A stretch of 64,000 bases of DNA from Ramlibacter ginsenosidimutans (GCF_016654015.1 NZ_JAEPWM010000001.1:248001-312000); one strand, 5' to 3'. Shown: positions 44,104 to 54,991, numbered from the stretch's first letter. Notes: generated from the letters alone by a model not told the origin. Program-made: numbers and translations.

Positions 44104-44690
44104 GCGCGGCTCTTTCCCGCGTCGACGCAGCGCCGCAGCTTGTCCAGCCCGCGGTGGCGGATCACCCGGACGTTTCCGGGCGACAGCCCGAGCTGCGCAC
44201 CCACCGTGTCGGAAGGCTGATCTTCGTAGAAGGTGAGCACCAGGACGGAGCGTTCGCGCTCGGGCAGGCGCTCCAGGCAATCGGCCACGCGGCGTTCGTC
44301 GAGTCGCGGCGCCACATGCGCGTCGGCCTGCGGCACCGCTTCGGCATAGCGCTCCAGCAGGTCCGCGCGCCGCAGTTCCGCACGGCGCTCGTCCATGATC
44401 GTCATCCGGCAAGTGCCCAGCACGAAGGACAACACCCTTTCGGGTTCGCGCAAGGCGCCGGCACGCAGCCGCTCGATCGCGAAGGTCAGCACCTGCTGGA
44501 CGAGGTCGGCTGCCGCGTGCGCGTCCCGCAAGTGCCGCAGCCCGTAGCGTCGCACACGCGGCGCAAGCAGCCGGTAGAGCTCGGCCTCGGCTTCGCAGGC
44601 GTCCGGCGCCGCGGACGCGATGCGGCGTGCGAGCTCAACCTCGGGGCCGTCGGCGCTGACCTTGGCGGAGGAATCCACACTAAAAAGCAT
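44100..44690 (-). CDS. RNA polymerase sigma factor, ECF type
   Basis: Sigma-70 family factor of 196 residues with only regions 2 and 4. Region 2 includes HAAADLVQQVLTFAIERL; region 4 includes CLERLPERERSVLVLTFYEDQPSDTVGAQLGLSPGNVRVIRHRGLDKLRR, with the recognition helix in SPGNVRVIRHRG. The start at 44690 is the first plausible ATG; a longer frame to 44834 adds a doubtful N-terminus. The 91-base space before the divergent MBL gene contains TGTAACG (44717-44723), a sequence like -35 elements of some ECF groups, which may be the sigma factor's own target. Confidence 0.85.
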   Translation of the reverse strand: MLFSVDSSAKVSADGPEVELARRIASAAPDACEAEAELYRLLAPRVRRYGLRHLRDAHAAADLVQQVLTFAIERLRAGALREPERVLSFVLGTCRMTIMDERRAELRRADLLERYAEAVPQADAHVAPRLDERRVADCLERLPERERSVLVLTFYEDQPSDTVGAQLGLSPGNVRVIRHRGLDKLRRCVDAGKSRA

Positions 44691-44781
44691 AGCAGAAGCG
44701 GGTCGCCAAAAATTCCTGTAACGCCCGCGGGACTCGCGCCACAACCTGCCGTCACCCACCCGCCCTTCAGGAGACAACCGC

Positions 44782-45513
44782 ATGATCACGGACGCCACCT
44801 CACGCACCAACATCCACGAGATCGCCGACGGCATCTACCGCATCAACACGCCCATCGACCTGCCGAACGGAGCCGGCTTCAGCTTCAACCAGTACCTCCT
44901 GGTCGACGACGAGCCGCTGCTGTTCCACACCGGTCCGCGCAAGCTCTTTGGCGCCGTGCGCGACGCGATGGCGGCCGTGATGCCGGTGCGCCGCCTGCGC
45001 TATGTCGGCTTCTCCCATTTCGAGGCCGACGAATGCGGCTCGCTCAACGAGTGGCTCGCCATCGCGCCCGAGGCCGTCCCGCTGTGCGGGCGCGTGGGCG
45101 CGTTGATCTCCATTACCGACGTGGCCGACCGGCCCCCACGCGTGCTCGCCGATGGCGAGCAGCTCCCCGTGGGCCGGCACACCTTGCGATGGATGGACAC
45201 TCCGCAGGTGCCGCACGGCTGGGACTGCGGGCTGCTCATGGATTCGCTGACTGGCACCTTCTTCTGCGGCGACCTGTTCACCCAGCCCGGACACGGTGAC
45301 CAGCCGCTGACCGAAGGCGACATCCTCGGCCCGAGCGAGGGCTTTCGACAGGCCATGGATTACTTCGCGCACGCTCCCCAGACCCCGGCGACCATCGAGC
45401 GCCTCGCGGACCTGCAACCGCGCACGCTCGCTTGCATGCATGGGAGCGCCTGGCGAGGCGACGGCGCAGCGCTGTTGCGCCAGTTGGCGCACGCGCTCGC
45501 CGGAAAGGAGTAG
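44782..45513 (+). CDS. MBL-fold metallo-hydrolase
   Basis: Metallo-beta-lactamase-fold protein of 243 residues. In place of HxHxDH the motif reads SHFEADECGSL, the FprA/ROO-like variant of flavodiiron proteins in which Glu and Asp help bind a di-iron centre; further ligands lie in FFCGDLFTQPGH and ACMHGSAW. There is no flavodoxin domain, so it is not a complete flavodiiron protein. Possible roles are O2/NO handling or sulfur-compound hydrolysis. CAGGAG precedes the ATG. It is divergent from the ECF sigma factor gene, which may control it. Confidence 0.75.
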   Translation: MITDATSRTNIHEIADGIYRINTPIDLPNGAGFSFNQYLLVDDEPLLFHTGPRKLFGAVRDAMAAVMPVRRLRYVGFSHFEADECGSLNEWLAIAPEAVPLCGRVGALISITDVADRPPRVLADGEQLPVGRHTLRWMDTPQVPHGWDCGLLMDSLTGTFFCGDLFTQPGHGDQPLTEGDILGPSEGFRQAMDYFAHAPQTPATIERLADLQPRTLACMHGSAWRGDGAALLRQLAHALAGKE

Positions 45514-45814
45514 CGGCTGCGGCGCGCCTCGGTTCGTGCGCGCGCCTCGCGAGCACCTTCCGTGCTCCGGCAGCTCGGCGGGATTTCGGGGTTTACCCAT
45601 CTTGCCGCGTCGAGCCAGCCCGACGAAGATCGCCGCTTCCCCAATCGACAGAGCGCCCTGAGAAGCGAAAGCGTTCAGCCGCAATTTCGCTCCCGGCCAG
45701 CAGTCTGAATGCTCAACGACAACAACAACGAGGTGGAAGTCCGGTCCGTTTGCGTCTCGATCGGCCGTCCCGGAACTGTTGCATTGAGCGGCCTGTCCCC
45801 TCTGGCACGACACC
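45514..45814. other. 301-base gap before the ABC/amidohydrolase operon
   Basis: No open frame with coding character on either strand. The sequence is less GC-biased around 45600-45760 and includes TTTACCC, CAACAACAAC-like and TTTCGCTC stretches, so it is probably the promoter region and leader of the long downstream operon. I could not identify a convincing -35/-10 pair, operator or terminator. Confidence 0.5.
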
Positions 45815-46711
45815 TTGGCTGATTCGCTCACACAGCCGCACGCGAAGATCGCGTCCGGCTCTCGCCGCTTTCCCCAGGCGGACCGGAACCGGGCCGCGCG
45901 AGGCCGAGGCTTCGCCTGGCGGCGCCTCCTTCATCGCATCTTCGTTGCGTTGATGTACTTCCTGATGCTGTGCCCGCTGATCGTGGTGGTCTGGCTCAGC
46001 TTCTTCAAGGACGCGATCCTCTACTTCCCGCCGAGCGGCTACACGCTCGCCTGGTACACGAAAGCGTGGGACAACCAGGCTTTCGCCAGCGGCTTCGTGA
46101 TCAGCCTGCAGATCGCGCTGCTCGCGGCCGCGTGCGGCGTGGTGCTCGGCGTGCTCGCCACGCTGGGCATCGTGCGCCACCGCTTCCGCGGCGAGCGCGT
46201 CGTGAACACGCTGCTGCTCTCGCCGCTGCTCGTACCGGGCATCGTCGCCGGCATCGCGATCTACCTGTTCTACCTGGCCGCGGAGAACTGGCTCAACCGC
46301 GATATCGTCGGCACGTACGGCGGACTGGTCATCGCGCACGTGTGCCTGACCATTCCCTGGACCGTCCGGCTGGTCTCCGCCAACATGGTGGGCCTGGACC
46401 CGTCCATCGAGGAAGCCGCGCGCAACCTGGGCGCCAGCGGGCCGGTTGCATTCCTGCGGGTCACCCTGCCGATGTTGCGTCCCGCGATCGTGGCGGCCAC
46501 GCTCTTCAGCTTCATCGTCTCCTTCGAGAACCTGGAGCTGTCGCTGTCCCTGGTCGGCCCGGGACGCACGACCCTGCCGATAGCGATCATGCAATACCTC
46601 GAATTCAACCTGGATCCCACGATCGCCGCAGTCGCGTCGGTGCAGATCCTCCTGCTGGGCATCCTGATGCTGGTGACGGATCGCTTCGTGAAACTCAGTC
46701 GCGTGGTGTAG
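45815..46711 (+). CDS. Polyamine-type ABC transporter permease (PotC/YdcV-like)
   Basis: Inner-membrane permease of 298 residues with six predicted segments (first one LMYFLMLCPLIVVVWLSFF) and an EAA loop in IEEAARNLGASGPVAFLRVTLP. The class serves spermidine/putrescine, thiamine and related compounds. The start is uncertain: TTG at 45815 is the first possible one after an in-frame stop, without a good ribosome-binding site, and a later ATG at 45955 would remove part of the first helix. It is the first gene of a seven-gene operon and is followed after four bases by the ATPase gene. Confidence 0.8.
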   Translation: MADSLTQPHAKIASGSRRFPQADRNRAARGRGFAWRRLLHRIFVALMYFLMLCPLIVVVWLSFFKDAILYFPPSGYTLAWYTKAWDNQAFASGFVISLQIALLAAACGVVLGVLATLGIVRHRFRGERVVNTLLLSPLLVPGIVAGIAIYLFYLAAENWLNRDIVGTYGGLVIAHVCLTIPWTVRLVSANMVGLDPSIEEAARNLGASGPVAFLRVTLPMLRPAIVAATLFSFIVSFENLELSLSLVGPGRTTLPIAIMQYLEFNLDPTIAAVASVQILLLGILMLVTDRFVKLSRVV

Positions 46712-46715
46712 GCAC

Positions 46716-47768
46716 ATGGCCAAGGTCTCCATCCAGGCGCTCGGAAAGCAGTTCGGCAACGCGGTGGCCGTGGCCGATTTCTCCCTGGACATCGCCGACG
46801 GCGAGCTGATCACGCTGCTCGGTCCCAGCGGTTGCGGGAAGACCACCACGCTGCGCATGGTCGCCGGCTTCGTCGAGCCGACCGCCGGCTCCATCCTGGT
46901 CGGCGACCGCGACATCACGCGCCTGCCCGCGCACCGGCGCAACACCGGCATGGTGTTCCAGCGCTACGCACTCTTTCCGCACATGACGGTGGCCGAGAAC
47001 GTTTCGTTCGGCCTCGAGATGCACAAGGTGCCGGTGGGCGAGCGCGAGGGGCGCATCCGCGCAGCGCTGGACATGGTGCGCATGACGCAGTTGCGCGACC
47101 GCTATCCACGGCAGTTGTCCGGGGGACAGCAGCAGCGCATTGCGGTGGCGCGCGCCCTGGCGATCCAGCCGGACGTGTTCCTGCTCGACGAGCCGCTGTC
47201 GAACCTCGATGCCAAGCTGCGCGTGGAAGTCCGCGACGAAATCCGCAGCCTGCAGCGCCGGCTCGGGCTGACCACCATTTTCGTCACCCACGACCAGGAG
47301 GAGGCGCTCGCGGTATCCGACCGCATGGCGGTCATGCACGACGGCAAGGTGCAGCAGGTGGGCACGCCCGAGTCGCTGTACGAAAGCCCGGCGAACCTGT
47401 TCGTGGCGGACTTCCTGGGCAAGATGAATTTCTTCCCGGGACGGCTCGAGTCGACCAACCGCTTCCTCACCGACAAGGGCCACTCGCTCGTGGTGGACCG
47501 CTCGATCACCGGCGGCACGCGCGTCGGCGTGCGGCCCGAGCGCATCAGCCTGCTCGCCCAACCGGCCACGGACAATGCCCTGGCGGGGGTTGTCGAATCG
47601 ACGGTGTACCTGGGCTTCCAGATCGATGCACGCGTGCGGCTGCGCACCGGCGAGTTGCTCAGTTGCCAGGTTCCGAACAGCCCCACCGCCGCGAGCGCAC
47701 CAGTGGCCGTGGGCAGCGAGGTGTATGCGTGCTTCCGCCCCGCGGACTGCGTCCTCTTCACCGAGTAG
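46716..47768 (+). CDS. Polyamine-type ABC transporter ATPase (PotA-like)
   Basis: ATP-binding subunit of 350 residues. Walker A GPSGCGKTT (residues about 36-44), signature LSGGQQQRIAVARAL, Walker B LLDEPLSNLDA and switch His in FVTHDQEEA. Residues about 240-350 form the TOBE domain (VGVRPERISLL). It energises uptake through the two permeases encoded on either side. Binding protein is the last gene of the operon, an unusual order. Confidence 0.9.
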   Translation: MAKVSIQALGKQFGNAVAVADFSLDIADGELITLLGPSGCGKTTTLRMVAGFVEPTAGSILVGDRDITRLPAHRRNTGMVFQRYALFPHMTVAENVSFGLEMHKVPVGEREGRIRAALDMVRMTQLRDRYPRQLSGGQQQRIAVARALAIQPDVFLLDEPLSNLDAKLRVEVRDEIRSLQRRLGLTTIFVTHDQEEALAVSDRMAVMHDGKVQQVGTPESLYESPANLFVADFLGKMNFFPGRLESTNRFLTDKGHSLVVDRSITGGTRVGVRPERISLLAQPATDNALAGVVESTVYLGFQIDARVRLRTGELLSCQVPNSPTAASAPVAVGSEVYACFRPADCVLFTE

Positions 47769-47772
47769 CGCG

Positions 47773-48660
47773 ATGGCAGGGAACAACGCCAACCCGAACT
47801 CCCGCGGCCAGGGCTGGGCGGCCGGCGCCGGCATGGCGTTTCCGGCTTCGATCGTCGTCCTCCTCGTCGTGGTCGTCCCCATCCTCATGCTGTTCCGCTA
47901 CAGCTTCAACCGCTTCGACGCGGCGCAGATGACGGCGGCGTTCACGTTCGAGAACTACGTCAAGTTCTTCGCCGATCCGTATTACCGCCACGTGTTCTTC
48001 ACCACGTTCGGCATCGCCGCACTGTGCACCGTGCTGGCGCTCGTCCTCGGTTTTCCCGTCGCCTACTTCCTCGCCCGGACCCAGAGCCGCTTCAAGAGCC
48101 TGCTGATCATCCTGCTGGTGTTTCCACTGCTCGTGGGCAACGTGGTGCGCGCCGCAGGCTGGATGGTGATCCTCGGCAACGCAGGCGTCGTGAATTCGAT
48201 CCTGCGCGGCCTGCACCTCATTCACGATCCCATCCGGCTGTTGTACACGCCGAGCGCGGTCGTCGTGGGCACCACGGCCGTCGTGCTGCCCTACTTCGTC
48301 CTGAGCCTGCAAAGCGTGCTCGAAGGCATCGACTTCTCCGTCGAGGAGGCTGCCCAGAACCTGGGAGCGGGGTTCTTCACGAGTTTCCGCCGCATCGTCC
48401 TGCCGATTGCCGCTCCAGGCGTGGCGGCCGGAACGGTGCTGGTGTTCATCCTGTGCATGAACGCCTATGCCACGCCCGTGCTGCTCGGCGGCACCGGGCT
48501 CACGATGATGGCGCCGGCCCTCTACGACCAGATCACCAAGGGCTCGAACTGGCCGTTCGGTTCAGCGATCGCGCTGGTGCTCGTCTGCGCGACGCTGGTC
48601 ATGGCGCTGCTGTCGAACTGGCTGATCCATCGCCGCTACATCAGGACCATGGCTTCATGA
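47773..48660 (+). CDS. Polyamine-type ABC transporter permease (PotB/YdcU-like)
   Basis: Inner-membrane permease of 295 residues: first segment FPASIVVLLVVVVPILMLF, six segments overall, and EAA loop VEEAAQNLGAGFFTSFRRIVLP. With the upstream permease it forms the heterodimeric channel. It starts four bases after the ATPase stop. The gene is 43 bases before the first amidohydrolase gene, the only noticeable gap inside the operon, with no visible terminator in it. Confidence 0.9.
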   Translation: MAGNNANPNSRGQGWAAGAGMAFPASIVVLLVVVVPILMLFRYSFNRFDAAQMTAAFTFENYVKFFADPYYRHVFFTTFGIAALCTVLALVLGFPVAYFLARTQSRFKSLLIILLVFPLLVGNVVRAAGWMVILGNAGVVNSILRGLHLIHDPIRLLYTPSAVVVGTTAVVLPYFVLSLQSVLEGIDFSVEEAAQNLGAGFFTSFRRIVLPIAAPGVAAGTVLVFILCMNAYATPVLLGGTGLTMMAPALYDQITKGSNWPFGSAIALVLVCATLVMALLSNWLIHRRYIRTMAS

Positions 48661-48703
48661 AGTCCTGCCTTTCCCCACCCGTGCTTCCCCGGAGATTCCT
48701 TCC

Positions 48704-49954
48704 ATGACTGCCGTGTTGTTCAAGAATGGCGCCCTGCTCGACCCGCGCGAGCGCGAACTGCGCGAGGGCTATCACGTCCTGGTGGAGGACGGGCGCGTGA
48801 AGGAGGTCTCCGACCGCCCGTTGCGCAGCGAAGGCGCGCAGGTGATCGACGCCGCCGGGCTGACGATCATGCCGGGCCTCATCGACCTGCACGGGCACGT
48901 CATGGCCACGCAGTTGAACCTGCACACGCAGGGCCTGCTGCCCGATGCGCTGGTGACCATCCGGGCGCTGCCGATCATGGCGGGCATGCTGCGGCGCGGC
49001 TTCACCAGCTTGCGCGACGCCGGCGGCGCCGGGTGGGGCCTCAAGAGCGCCGTCGAGGACGGCAGCACGCCGGGTCCGCGCCTGTTCATCTCCGGGCGCG
49101 CGCTGAGCCAGACCGGCGGCCACGGCGACGGCCGCCCGCGTTCGGACTACCTGCGGCCCACGAGCCTGTGCGGCTGCTGCTTCCGCGCAGGCGACATCTC
49201 ACGGGTCGTGGACGGCGTGGACGCGCTGCGCAGGGCCGTGCGCGAGGAACTGCAGATGGGTGCCGACCAGATCAAGATCATGGGCTCCGGCGGCGTGGCC
49301 TCGCCCACCGATCCCATCGGTGCGTTCGGCTACTCGGAGGACGAAATCCGCGCGGTGGTGGCCGAGGCAGCCGGTCGCCAGACCTACGTCATGGCCCACT
49401 GCTACACGGCGGAGGCGATCGAGCGCGCCGTGCGGCTCGGCGTTCGCACGATCGAACACGCGAACCTGATCGACGAGCCCGTCGCGCAACTCATGGCCGA
49501 GAAAGGGGCGTATGCGGTGCCCACCCTGGTCACGTACGAAGCGCTGGCCAACGAAGGCGCGCAGTACGGGCTGCCGCTCGAAAGCGTCGAGAAGATCGCA
49601 TCGGTGCGCACGGCGGGCCTGCACGCGCTGGAAATCCTCAAGCGCGCCGGCGTGAAGATCGGTTTCGGCACCGACCTCCTCGGGCCGTCGCAGCGCCTGC
49701 AAAGCGACGAATTCCGCATCCGCTCCGAAGTGCAGTCGCCGTTCGAGGTGATCCAGAGCGCCACCCTGATCGGCGCCGAGGTCCTGAACCGGACCGGGCA
49801 GCTCGGCGAACTGGTGCCGGGCGCGCATGCCGACGTGCTGCTCGTCGACGGCAACCCGTACCGGGACCTGGGCTGCCTGCTTGGACAGGGTGAGCACATC
49901 CCGCTCGTGATGAAGGGCGGGCGCATCTACCACGACGAGACCGGAAGGAAGTAG
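48704..49954 (+). CDS. Metal-dependent amidohydrolase (1), imidazolonepropionase-like group
   Basis: TIM-barrel amidohydrolase of 416 residues. The metal-site residues are HGH in GLIDLHGHVMA, Lys in DQIKIMGSGG (carboxylated in relatives), His in MAHCYTAEA and IEHANLI, and Asp in GFGTDLL. Relatives hydrolyse Xaa-Pro or Xaa-Arg dipeptides, N-acylated amino acids or cyclic amides. The protein lacks a signal peptide, so it would act on an imported compound. It is followed after four bases by a second amidohydrolase gene. Confidence 0.87.
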   Translation: MTAVLFKNGALLDPRERELREGYHVLVEDGRVKEVSDRPLRSEGAQVIDAAGLTIMPGLIDLHGHVMATQLNLHTQGLLPDALVTIRALPIMAGMLRRGFTSLRDAGGAGWGLKSAVEDGSTPGPRLFISGRALSQTGGHGDGRPRSDYLRPTSLCGCCFRAGDISRVVDGVDALRRAVREELQMGADQIKIMGSGGVASPTDPIGAFGYSEDEIRAVVAEAAGRQTYVMAHCYTAEAIERAVRLGVRTIEHANLIDEPVAQLMAEKGAYAVPTLVTYEALANEGAQYGLPLESVEKIASVRTAGLHALEILKRAGVKIGFGTDLLGPSQRLQSDEFRIRSEVQSPFEVIQSATLIGAEVLNRTGQLGELVPGAHADVLLVDGNPYRDLGCLLGQGEHIPLVMKGGRIYHDETGRK

Positions 49955-49958
49955 CGCC

Positions 49959-51567
49959 ATGGCGATGTCCAGCGACCACCCGTTCGCCCACGCCGAGGTT
50001 GGCGAAGAGTCGCGTGAACTGAACGCGGCGAAGGGCTGGCATCCGGCCGTTGCGGCAACCGGGCGCGACCGTGGCGCGGGCCCGTTCGAGCGACTGGTAC
50101 TGCGCGGAGCGACGGTCATCGACGGCACCGGCGCGCCGCCCTGGGGTCCGGTCGACATCGTGGTGCAAGGCAACCGCATCACGGCGATCGTGTCCGTCGG
50201 GACTCCGCACAAGCCCATCCACCCGGACCGCCGGCCGGCCGCGGGTGACCACGAGATCGATTGCCACGGCAAATTCGTCACGCCCGGCTTCATCGACTCG
50301 CACGCGCACATCGGAACGCCGTATCACTCGATGGCCGGCACCGTGCCTCCGGCCGACTACATCTACAAGCTGTGGCTGGCGCATGGCGTGACCACGGTGC
50401 GCGAGATGGGCTCCATCAACGGGCTCGGCTGGAACCTGCAGCAGAAGGACGCGGCCGCGCGCAACGCGATCGCGGCGCCCCACATCCTGGCGTACGCCTA
50501 CTTTCCCGCGGTCAACGACCGCGTGAAGACGATCCACACGCCGGAGCAGGCGCGCGAGTGGGTGCGCAAGATCAAGGCGCGCGGCGCGGACGGCATCAAG
50601 TTCTTCGGCGCGCCGCCGGCCATCATGCAGGCCGCGCTGGACGAAGCGCGCGAGCAGGGCCTGCGCTCGGGATGCCACCACGCGCAGATGGGCGTGTCGC
50701 GCGTCAACGCGCTGAAGTCGGCGACCTGGGGACTGACCAGCTCCGAGCACTACTACGGGCTGCCGGAGGCGCTGTTCGAGAACCGCGTCGTCCAGGACTA
50801 TCCGGCCGACTACAACTACAACGACGAATACTTCCGCTTCTCGGTCGCCGGGCAGACCTTCATGCAGGCGGCGCAGCCCGGCAGCGCGAAGTGGCGCGAG
50901 GTGATGGACCGGTTCCTGGAGCTGGGCCACACGTTCGTGCCGACCTTCAACATCTACGACGCCAATCGCGACCTGATGCGCGCGCGCCGCGCGGACTGGC
51001 ACGACGACTACACCTGGAAGGCGATCTGGAAGTACTTCCAGCCGCAGCGCGGCGGACACGGCGCGTACTGGTACCGCTGGAGCACCACCAACGAGATCGA
51101 GTGGAAGCAGAACTACCGGCTGTGGATGCAGTTCATCAACGAGTACAAGAACCTCGGCGGCCGCGTGTGCGCCGGCAGCGACTCGGGCTTCATCTTCCAG
51201 ATCTACGGCTTCGGCTTCGTGCGCGAGCTGGAGTTGCTGCAGGAAGCGGGATTCCACCCGCTCGAGGTGCTGCGCGCGGCCACCTCGCAAGGCGCTGCGC
51301 TGCTCGGCATCGAGGAGGAAGCCGGCACTGTGGACGTGGGCAAGCGCGCCGACCTGCTGGTGCACGACCACAATCCGCTGGAGGACTTCAAGCTGCTGTT
51401 CGGCACCGGGGCGATGCGCCTGGACGACGAGACCGGCCAGGTGGAGTGGCGCCGCTCTCTCAAATGGACCGTCAAGGGCGGCGTCGTGTACGACGCGGAA
51501 CAACTGCTGGCCGACGTGCGCGAACTGGTCAAGGCCAGTTGGGACGGGGACCCGGAGGGACCGCCGC

Positions 51568-51578
<11 letters not shown>
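49959..51578 (+). CDS. Metal-dependent amidohydrolase (2)
   Basis: Amidohydrolase of 539 residues, longer than its neighbour by an N-terminal stretch (about 1-45) and by loops in the barrel, including an aromatic segment (YPADYNYNDEYFRF, QPQRGGHGAYWYRW). Metal-site residues are HAH in GFIDSHAHIG, Lys in DGIKFFG, His in GCHHAQMG and SSEHYYG, and Asp in AGSDSGF. Its substrate probably differs from that of amidohydrolase 1, so the two may act in sequence. It overlaps the CobW gene by 11 bases. Confidence 0.86.
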
Positions 51579-52611
<1,033 letters not shown>

Positions 52612-52657
52612 CGCGCCGCACCTCCAAGCACATCCAACCACCACCAGGAGCAACACG

Positions 52658-53725
52658 ATGAACAACCCCAAGCACACCACTTCCCTGAAGCGCCGCGACC
52701 TGCTCAAGATCGGCTCCGGCCTGGCTGTGGTGCCGGGCTTGCCCTTCCTTTCGCTGCCCGCGCACGCGGCGGACGACGAGGTGGTCGTCGGCACCTGGGG
52801 CGGGGATTACCAGAACCTGCTGCAGCAGTTCATCGCCCCGTCGATGACGAAGGCCGGCGTCAACGTGGTGTACGACACCGGCAATGCCGTCGCGCGCACG
52901 ACCAAGCTGAAAGCCGAGCACGGATCGCGCCGCGGCTCCATGGACGTGGCGCTGCTGGGCGACCTGGACATGTACGAGGCGTTCCGCAGCGATGCGCTCG
53001 CCACGCCGGACGCCAAGCTGGTGCCGAACCTGGCCAATGTGTACGACCAGTTCCGCACGCCCTATTCCATCCCGCACATCTTCAGCGCGATGGTGATCGT
53101 CTACAACAAGGAGAAGTTCCAGACCAAGCCCGACTCCTTCCGCATCGCGCTGGAGCCGGCTTACAAGGGCCGCGTCGGCTTTTCCGACATCCTGTTCAAC
53201 TTCAACACCTTGTTCGTCGGCCTCGCGGGCGGCGGGGCCGCCAACAGCTTCGAACCGGGGGAGAAGTTCCTGATGGAACTGAAGAAGAACCAGCCCAAGG
53301 TGTACCCGTCCAACGAGGCGGTGGCCGCAGCGTTCAAGTCCGGCGAGATCTGGATGGCCTGCATGTGGAAGGCCCGCGCGCTGCAGTGGCGCGACGCGGG
53401 ACTGCCGGTCGAGTACGTCATCCCCAAGGAAGGCGCGATCCCGGTCACGTTCGAAGGCGCCGTGCCGAAGAACAGCCGACATCCGAAGGCAGCCTGGACG
53501 TACGCCAACGCCTTGCTGGATCCGGAGGGCCAGCGCCACTTCGCGCAGGCGATGGGCTACGCGCCGACCGTGCGTAACGCCAATCTGCCGCCCGAGCTGC
53601 AGGCCCGGGTCGGCTTCACCGACGACGAGATCAAGCGCATCCACAAGTACGACCTGAAGGTGCTGTACGAGACGAAGAACGCCTGCCTCGATTTCTGGAA
53701 CAAGGAATTCAAGACCGGCCTGTAA
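52658..53725 (+). CDS. Polyamine-type ABC transporter substrate-binding protein (PotD/PotF-like, SBP family 1/8)
   Basis: Periplasmic receptor of 355 residues with a Tat-type signal (LKRRDLLKIGSGLAVV, ending in PAHA). The mature start DEVVVGTWGGDYQNLLQQFI is typical of extracellular binding proteins of the spermidine/putrescine class. Its ligand would define the operon. CCAGGAG seven bases before the ATG confirms the start. It is the last gene of the operon, 46 bases after cobW, and is followed by a hairpin. Confidence 0.88.
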   Translation: MNNPKHTTSLKRRDLLKIGSGLAVVPGLPFLSLPAHAADDEVVVGTWGGDYQNLLQQFIAPSMTKAGVNVVYDTGNAVARTTKLKAEHGSRRGSMDVALLGDLDMYEAFRSDALATPDAKLVPNLANVYDQFRTPYSIPHIFSAMVIVYNKEKFQTKPDSFRIALEPAYKGRVGFSDILFNFNTLFVGLAGGGAANSFEPGEKFLMELKKNQPKVYPSNEAVAAAFKSGEIWMACMWKARALQWRDAGLPVEYVIPKEGAIPVTFEGAVPKNSRHPKAAWTYANALLDPEGQRHFAQAMGYAPTVRNANLPPELQARVGFTDDEIKRIHKYDLKVLYETKNACLDFWNKEFKTGL

Positions 53726-53749
53726 GGCCGACGAGGCGCGGGGGCGGCT

Positions 53750-53770
53750 CCGGCGCGCATGGCGCGCCGG
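53750..53770. terminator. Strong hairpin between the binding-protein and tarD genes
   Basis: CCGGCGCGC (53750-53758) pairs perfectly with GCGCGCCGG (53762-53770) around a three-base loop. It lies 24 bases after the binding-protein stop and 21 bases before the convergent tarD stop, so it can serve both. No T-run. Confidence 0.6.
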
Positions 53771-53791
53771 CCGACGCCCGCGGCGCGGCGC

Positions 53792-54958
53792 TCAGCCCGC
53801 GAGCGCCTTCATTTCGCGGAACAGGTCGGCCTTGCCTTCGAAGCCGATGCCGGGCAGGTCCGGCAGCGTGACGTAGCTGTTCTCCACCTTCACGCCATCG
53901 GGGAAGCCGCCGAAGGGCTGGAACAGGTCGGGGTACGACTCGTTGCCGCCCAGGCCCAGGCCGGCCGCGATGTTCAGCGACATCTGGTGGCCGCCGTGCG
54001 GGATGCAGCGGCTGGCGGACCAACCGTGCTCCTTGAGCATGTCGAGGGTCCGCAGGTATTCGACGAGGCCGTAGCTGAGGGCGCAGTCGAACTGCAGCCA
54101 GTCGCGGTCCGGGCGCATGCCGCCGTAGCGGATCAGGTTGCGCGCGTCCTGCATGGAGAACAGGTTCTCGCCCGTGGCCATCGGGTTCCTGTAGTAGTTG
54201 CGCAGCGTGCCCTGCAGTTCGAAGTCCAGCGGGTCGCCCGGCTCCTCGTACCAGAACAGGTCGTACTGCGACAGGGCCTTGGCGTAGGCGATTGCGGTGT
54301 CCAGGTCGAAGCGGCCGTTGGCGTCCACGCACAGCTTCTGGCCGTCCTGCAGCACCTCCATGATTGCGTCGATGCGCCGCAGGTCCTCGTCGAGCGAACC
54401 GCCGCCGATCTTCTTCTTCACCACCGTGTAGCCGCGGTCGATGTAGCTGCGCATCTCGTCCTGCAGCTTCCGGTAGTCCTGGCCCGGGTAGTAGTAGCCG
54501 CCGGCGGCGTAGACGAAGATCTTGCGATTGGGCCTGCCGTCGCCGTAGCGGTCGGCCAGCAGCTGGAACAGCGGCTTGCCTTCGATCTTGGCCACCGCGT
54601 CCCAGATGGCCATGTCCATCGTCCCGATGGCGACGGAACGCTCGCCGTGGCCGCCGGGCTTCTCGTTCTTGAACATCGTCGCCCAGATCTTGTGCGGATC
54701 CAGGTTGTCACCGGTCGCGTCGACCAGGGAGGCGGGATCGGCTTCGAGGATGCGCGGGATGAACCGCTCGCGCATCATGCTGCCCTGGCCGTAGCGGCCG
54801 TTGGAGTTGAACCCGTAGCCGATCACCGGCTTGCCGTTGCGGACCACGTCAGTGACGACGGCCACGAGGCTGAGGTTCATCTTGCTAAAGTCGATGTAGG
54901 CGTTCCGGATGGACGAGCTGATCGGAATGGTCTTCTCGCGGATTTCGACGATCTTCAT
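53792..54958 (-). CDS. tarD: D-tartrate dehydratase (enolase superfamily)
   Basis: Enolase-superfamily dehydratase of 388 residues, giving oxaloacetate from D-tartrate. Catalytic bases appear to be Lys183 in VVKKKIGG and His321 in CIPHGGHQ; Mg ligands Asp212 (VDANG), Glu238 (WYEEP) and Glu264 (TGENL). All these fall one residue from the positions I recall for the Bradyrhizobium D-tartrate dehydratase (structure 1TZZ), and long identical blocks such as NAYIDF, GYGFNSNGRYGQG and GGMRPDRDWLQFDCALSYG support the assignment. It is divergent from a LysR regulator, its likely activator. Confidence 0.88.
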   Translation of the reverse strand: MKIVEIREKTIPISSSIRNAYIDFSKMNLSLVAVVTDVVRNGKPVIGYGFNSNGRYGQGSMMRERFIPRILEADPASLVDATGDNLDPHKIWATMFKNEKPGGHGERSVAIGTMDMAIWDAVAKIEGKPLFQLLADRYGDGRPNRKIFVYAAGGYYYPGQDYRKLQDEMRSYIDRGYTVVKKKIGGGSLDEDLRRIDAIMEVLQDGQKLCVDANGRFDLDTAIAYAKALSQYDLFWYEEPGDPLDFELQGTLRNYYRNPMATGENLFSMQDARNLIRYGGMRPDRDWLQFDCALSYGLVEYLRTLDMLKEHGWSASRCIPHGGHQMSLNIAAGLGLGGNESYPDLFQPFGGFPDGVKVENSYVTLPDLPGIGFEGKADLFREMKALAG

Positions 54959-54991
54959 GGCGTGCTGGCCTGGTGCAGGTTGGGAGGACTG

